Assembly: GCA_955652925.1 (NCBI GenBank)
Contig: CATPCO010000247.1
Span: 1 to 6,425, forward strand
DNA: 6,425 bases
Direction: 5' to 3'
Origin: an uncultured Xanthobacteraceae bacterium
GTDB taxonomy: Bacteria; Pseudomonadota; Alphaproteobacteria; Rhizobiales; Xanthobacteraceae
Below the pieces are notes generated by a model. That model did no database searches, was not told where the DNA came from, and saw only the letters and a program-made list of their open reading frames with translations. Below, piece by piece: positions 6,226-6,425 of this stretch. Each line of letters begins with the position of its first letter. Position 1 is the first letter of the stretch. Made by a program: the position numbers and the translations under genes.

Positions 6226-6425
6226 GCGCAAGTGAAAAACTCAAGCAGCGCCTTGGCCGTGCCATCCGGGGCTTCCTCGGCGAGATAATGCCCGCAGTCA
6301 ATGCCGAAGCCGCGAACGTCGCTCGCCCATTCCCGCCAGGTCGCGAGGGGATCATCGGTCTCGGCCGGGACGCCGCCCGCCGTTCCCCATATCGCAAGCA
6401 GCGGACAGGCGATCTTCTTGCCGGC
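6222..6425 (-). CDS. Alpha/beta hydrolase, C-terminal fragment, haloacetate dehalogenase-like (5' end off window)
   Basis: The 67 visible codons are the C-terminus of an alpha/beta hydrolase. They show the strand-7 segment KKIACPLLAIWG, then DDPLATWREWASDVRG, then the catalytic-histidine region CGHYLAEEAP (His at fragment residue 46), ending in a TAKALLEFF helix. From memory this order and wording closely resemble the C-terminus of Rhodopseudomonas fluoroacetate dehalogenase (RPA1163) and annotated haloacetate dehalogenases. The nucleophile Asp/Ser, the acid residue and the halide-binding residues lie outside the window, so a dehalogenase activity is not established; epoxide or ester hydrolase is equally open. 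It is the first visible gene of the coupled operon. Confidence 0.8.
   Translation of the reverse strand, partial: AGKKIACPLLAIWGTAGGVPAETDDPLATWREWASDVRGFGIDCGHYLAEEAPDGTAKALLEFFTCA

Noticed and set aside
6226..6231. TTG start at 6231 for the kinase
   Set aside because: The ATG at 6225 forms an ATGA overlap matching the other junction of the operon; TTG would add only two residues without a better ribosome binding site.

Overview
The window looks like chromosomal DNA from a GC-rich alphaproteobacterium of the Bradyrhizobium/Rhodopseudomonas type. This is inferred from the high GC content, the protein flavour, and above all from the presence of several orphan substrate-binding proteins of the TAXI and ABC_sub_bind (COG2984) families, which those genomes carry in large numbers. 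No RNA gene, CRISPR array, insertion sequence or integrase is visible.

Left block (1-1698, minus strand): two TAXI-family solute-binding paralogs in tandem. The upstream one (382-1698) is complete and predicted to be membrane-anchored at both ends of its periplasmic domain. The downstream one (1-316) is cut by the window edge and starts with GTG. The two share an about 106-bp, roughly 86% identical segment covering the leader, ribosome binding site, start codon and N-terminal membrane anchor, while the ligand-binding portions have diverged strongly.

Middle block (1998-4117, plus strand): divergent from the TAXI pair across a 299-bp gap lie two consecutive ABC_sub_bind proteins (324 and 325 aa), each with a twin-arginine-containing signal peptide. 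No permease or ATPase gene for any of the four binding proteins is in the window, so all four appear as orphans here.

Right block (4310-6425, minus strand, convergent with the middle block): a tightly packed operon read from right to left. It holds the C-terminal end of an alpha/beta hydrolase resembling fluoroacetate/haloacetate dehalogenases, then an APH-fold kinase of the ACAD10/11 N-terminal type, then a patatin-like phospholipase. Both junctions are 4-base ATGA start/stop overlaps, implying translational coupling. In sampled lines this block is clearly more GC-rich (around 70%) than the left and middle blocks (about 47-63%), so the binding-protein cluster may have a different history from the hydrolase operon.

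The most notable features are the mosaic TAXI duplication, the doubly anchored TAXI protein with a cytoplasmic helical tail, and the coupled hydrolase/kinase/patatin operon. I do not see clear proof of a new system.
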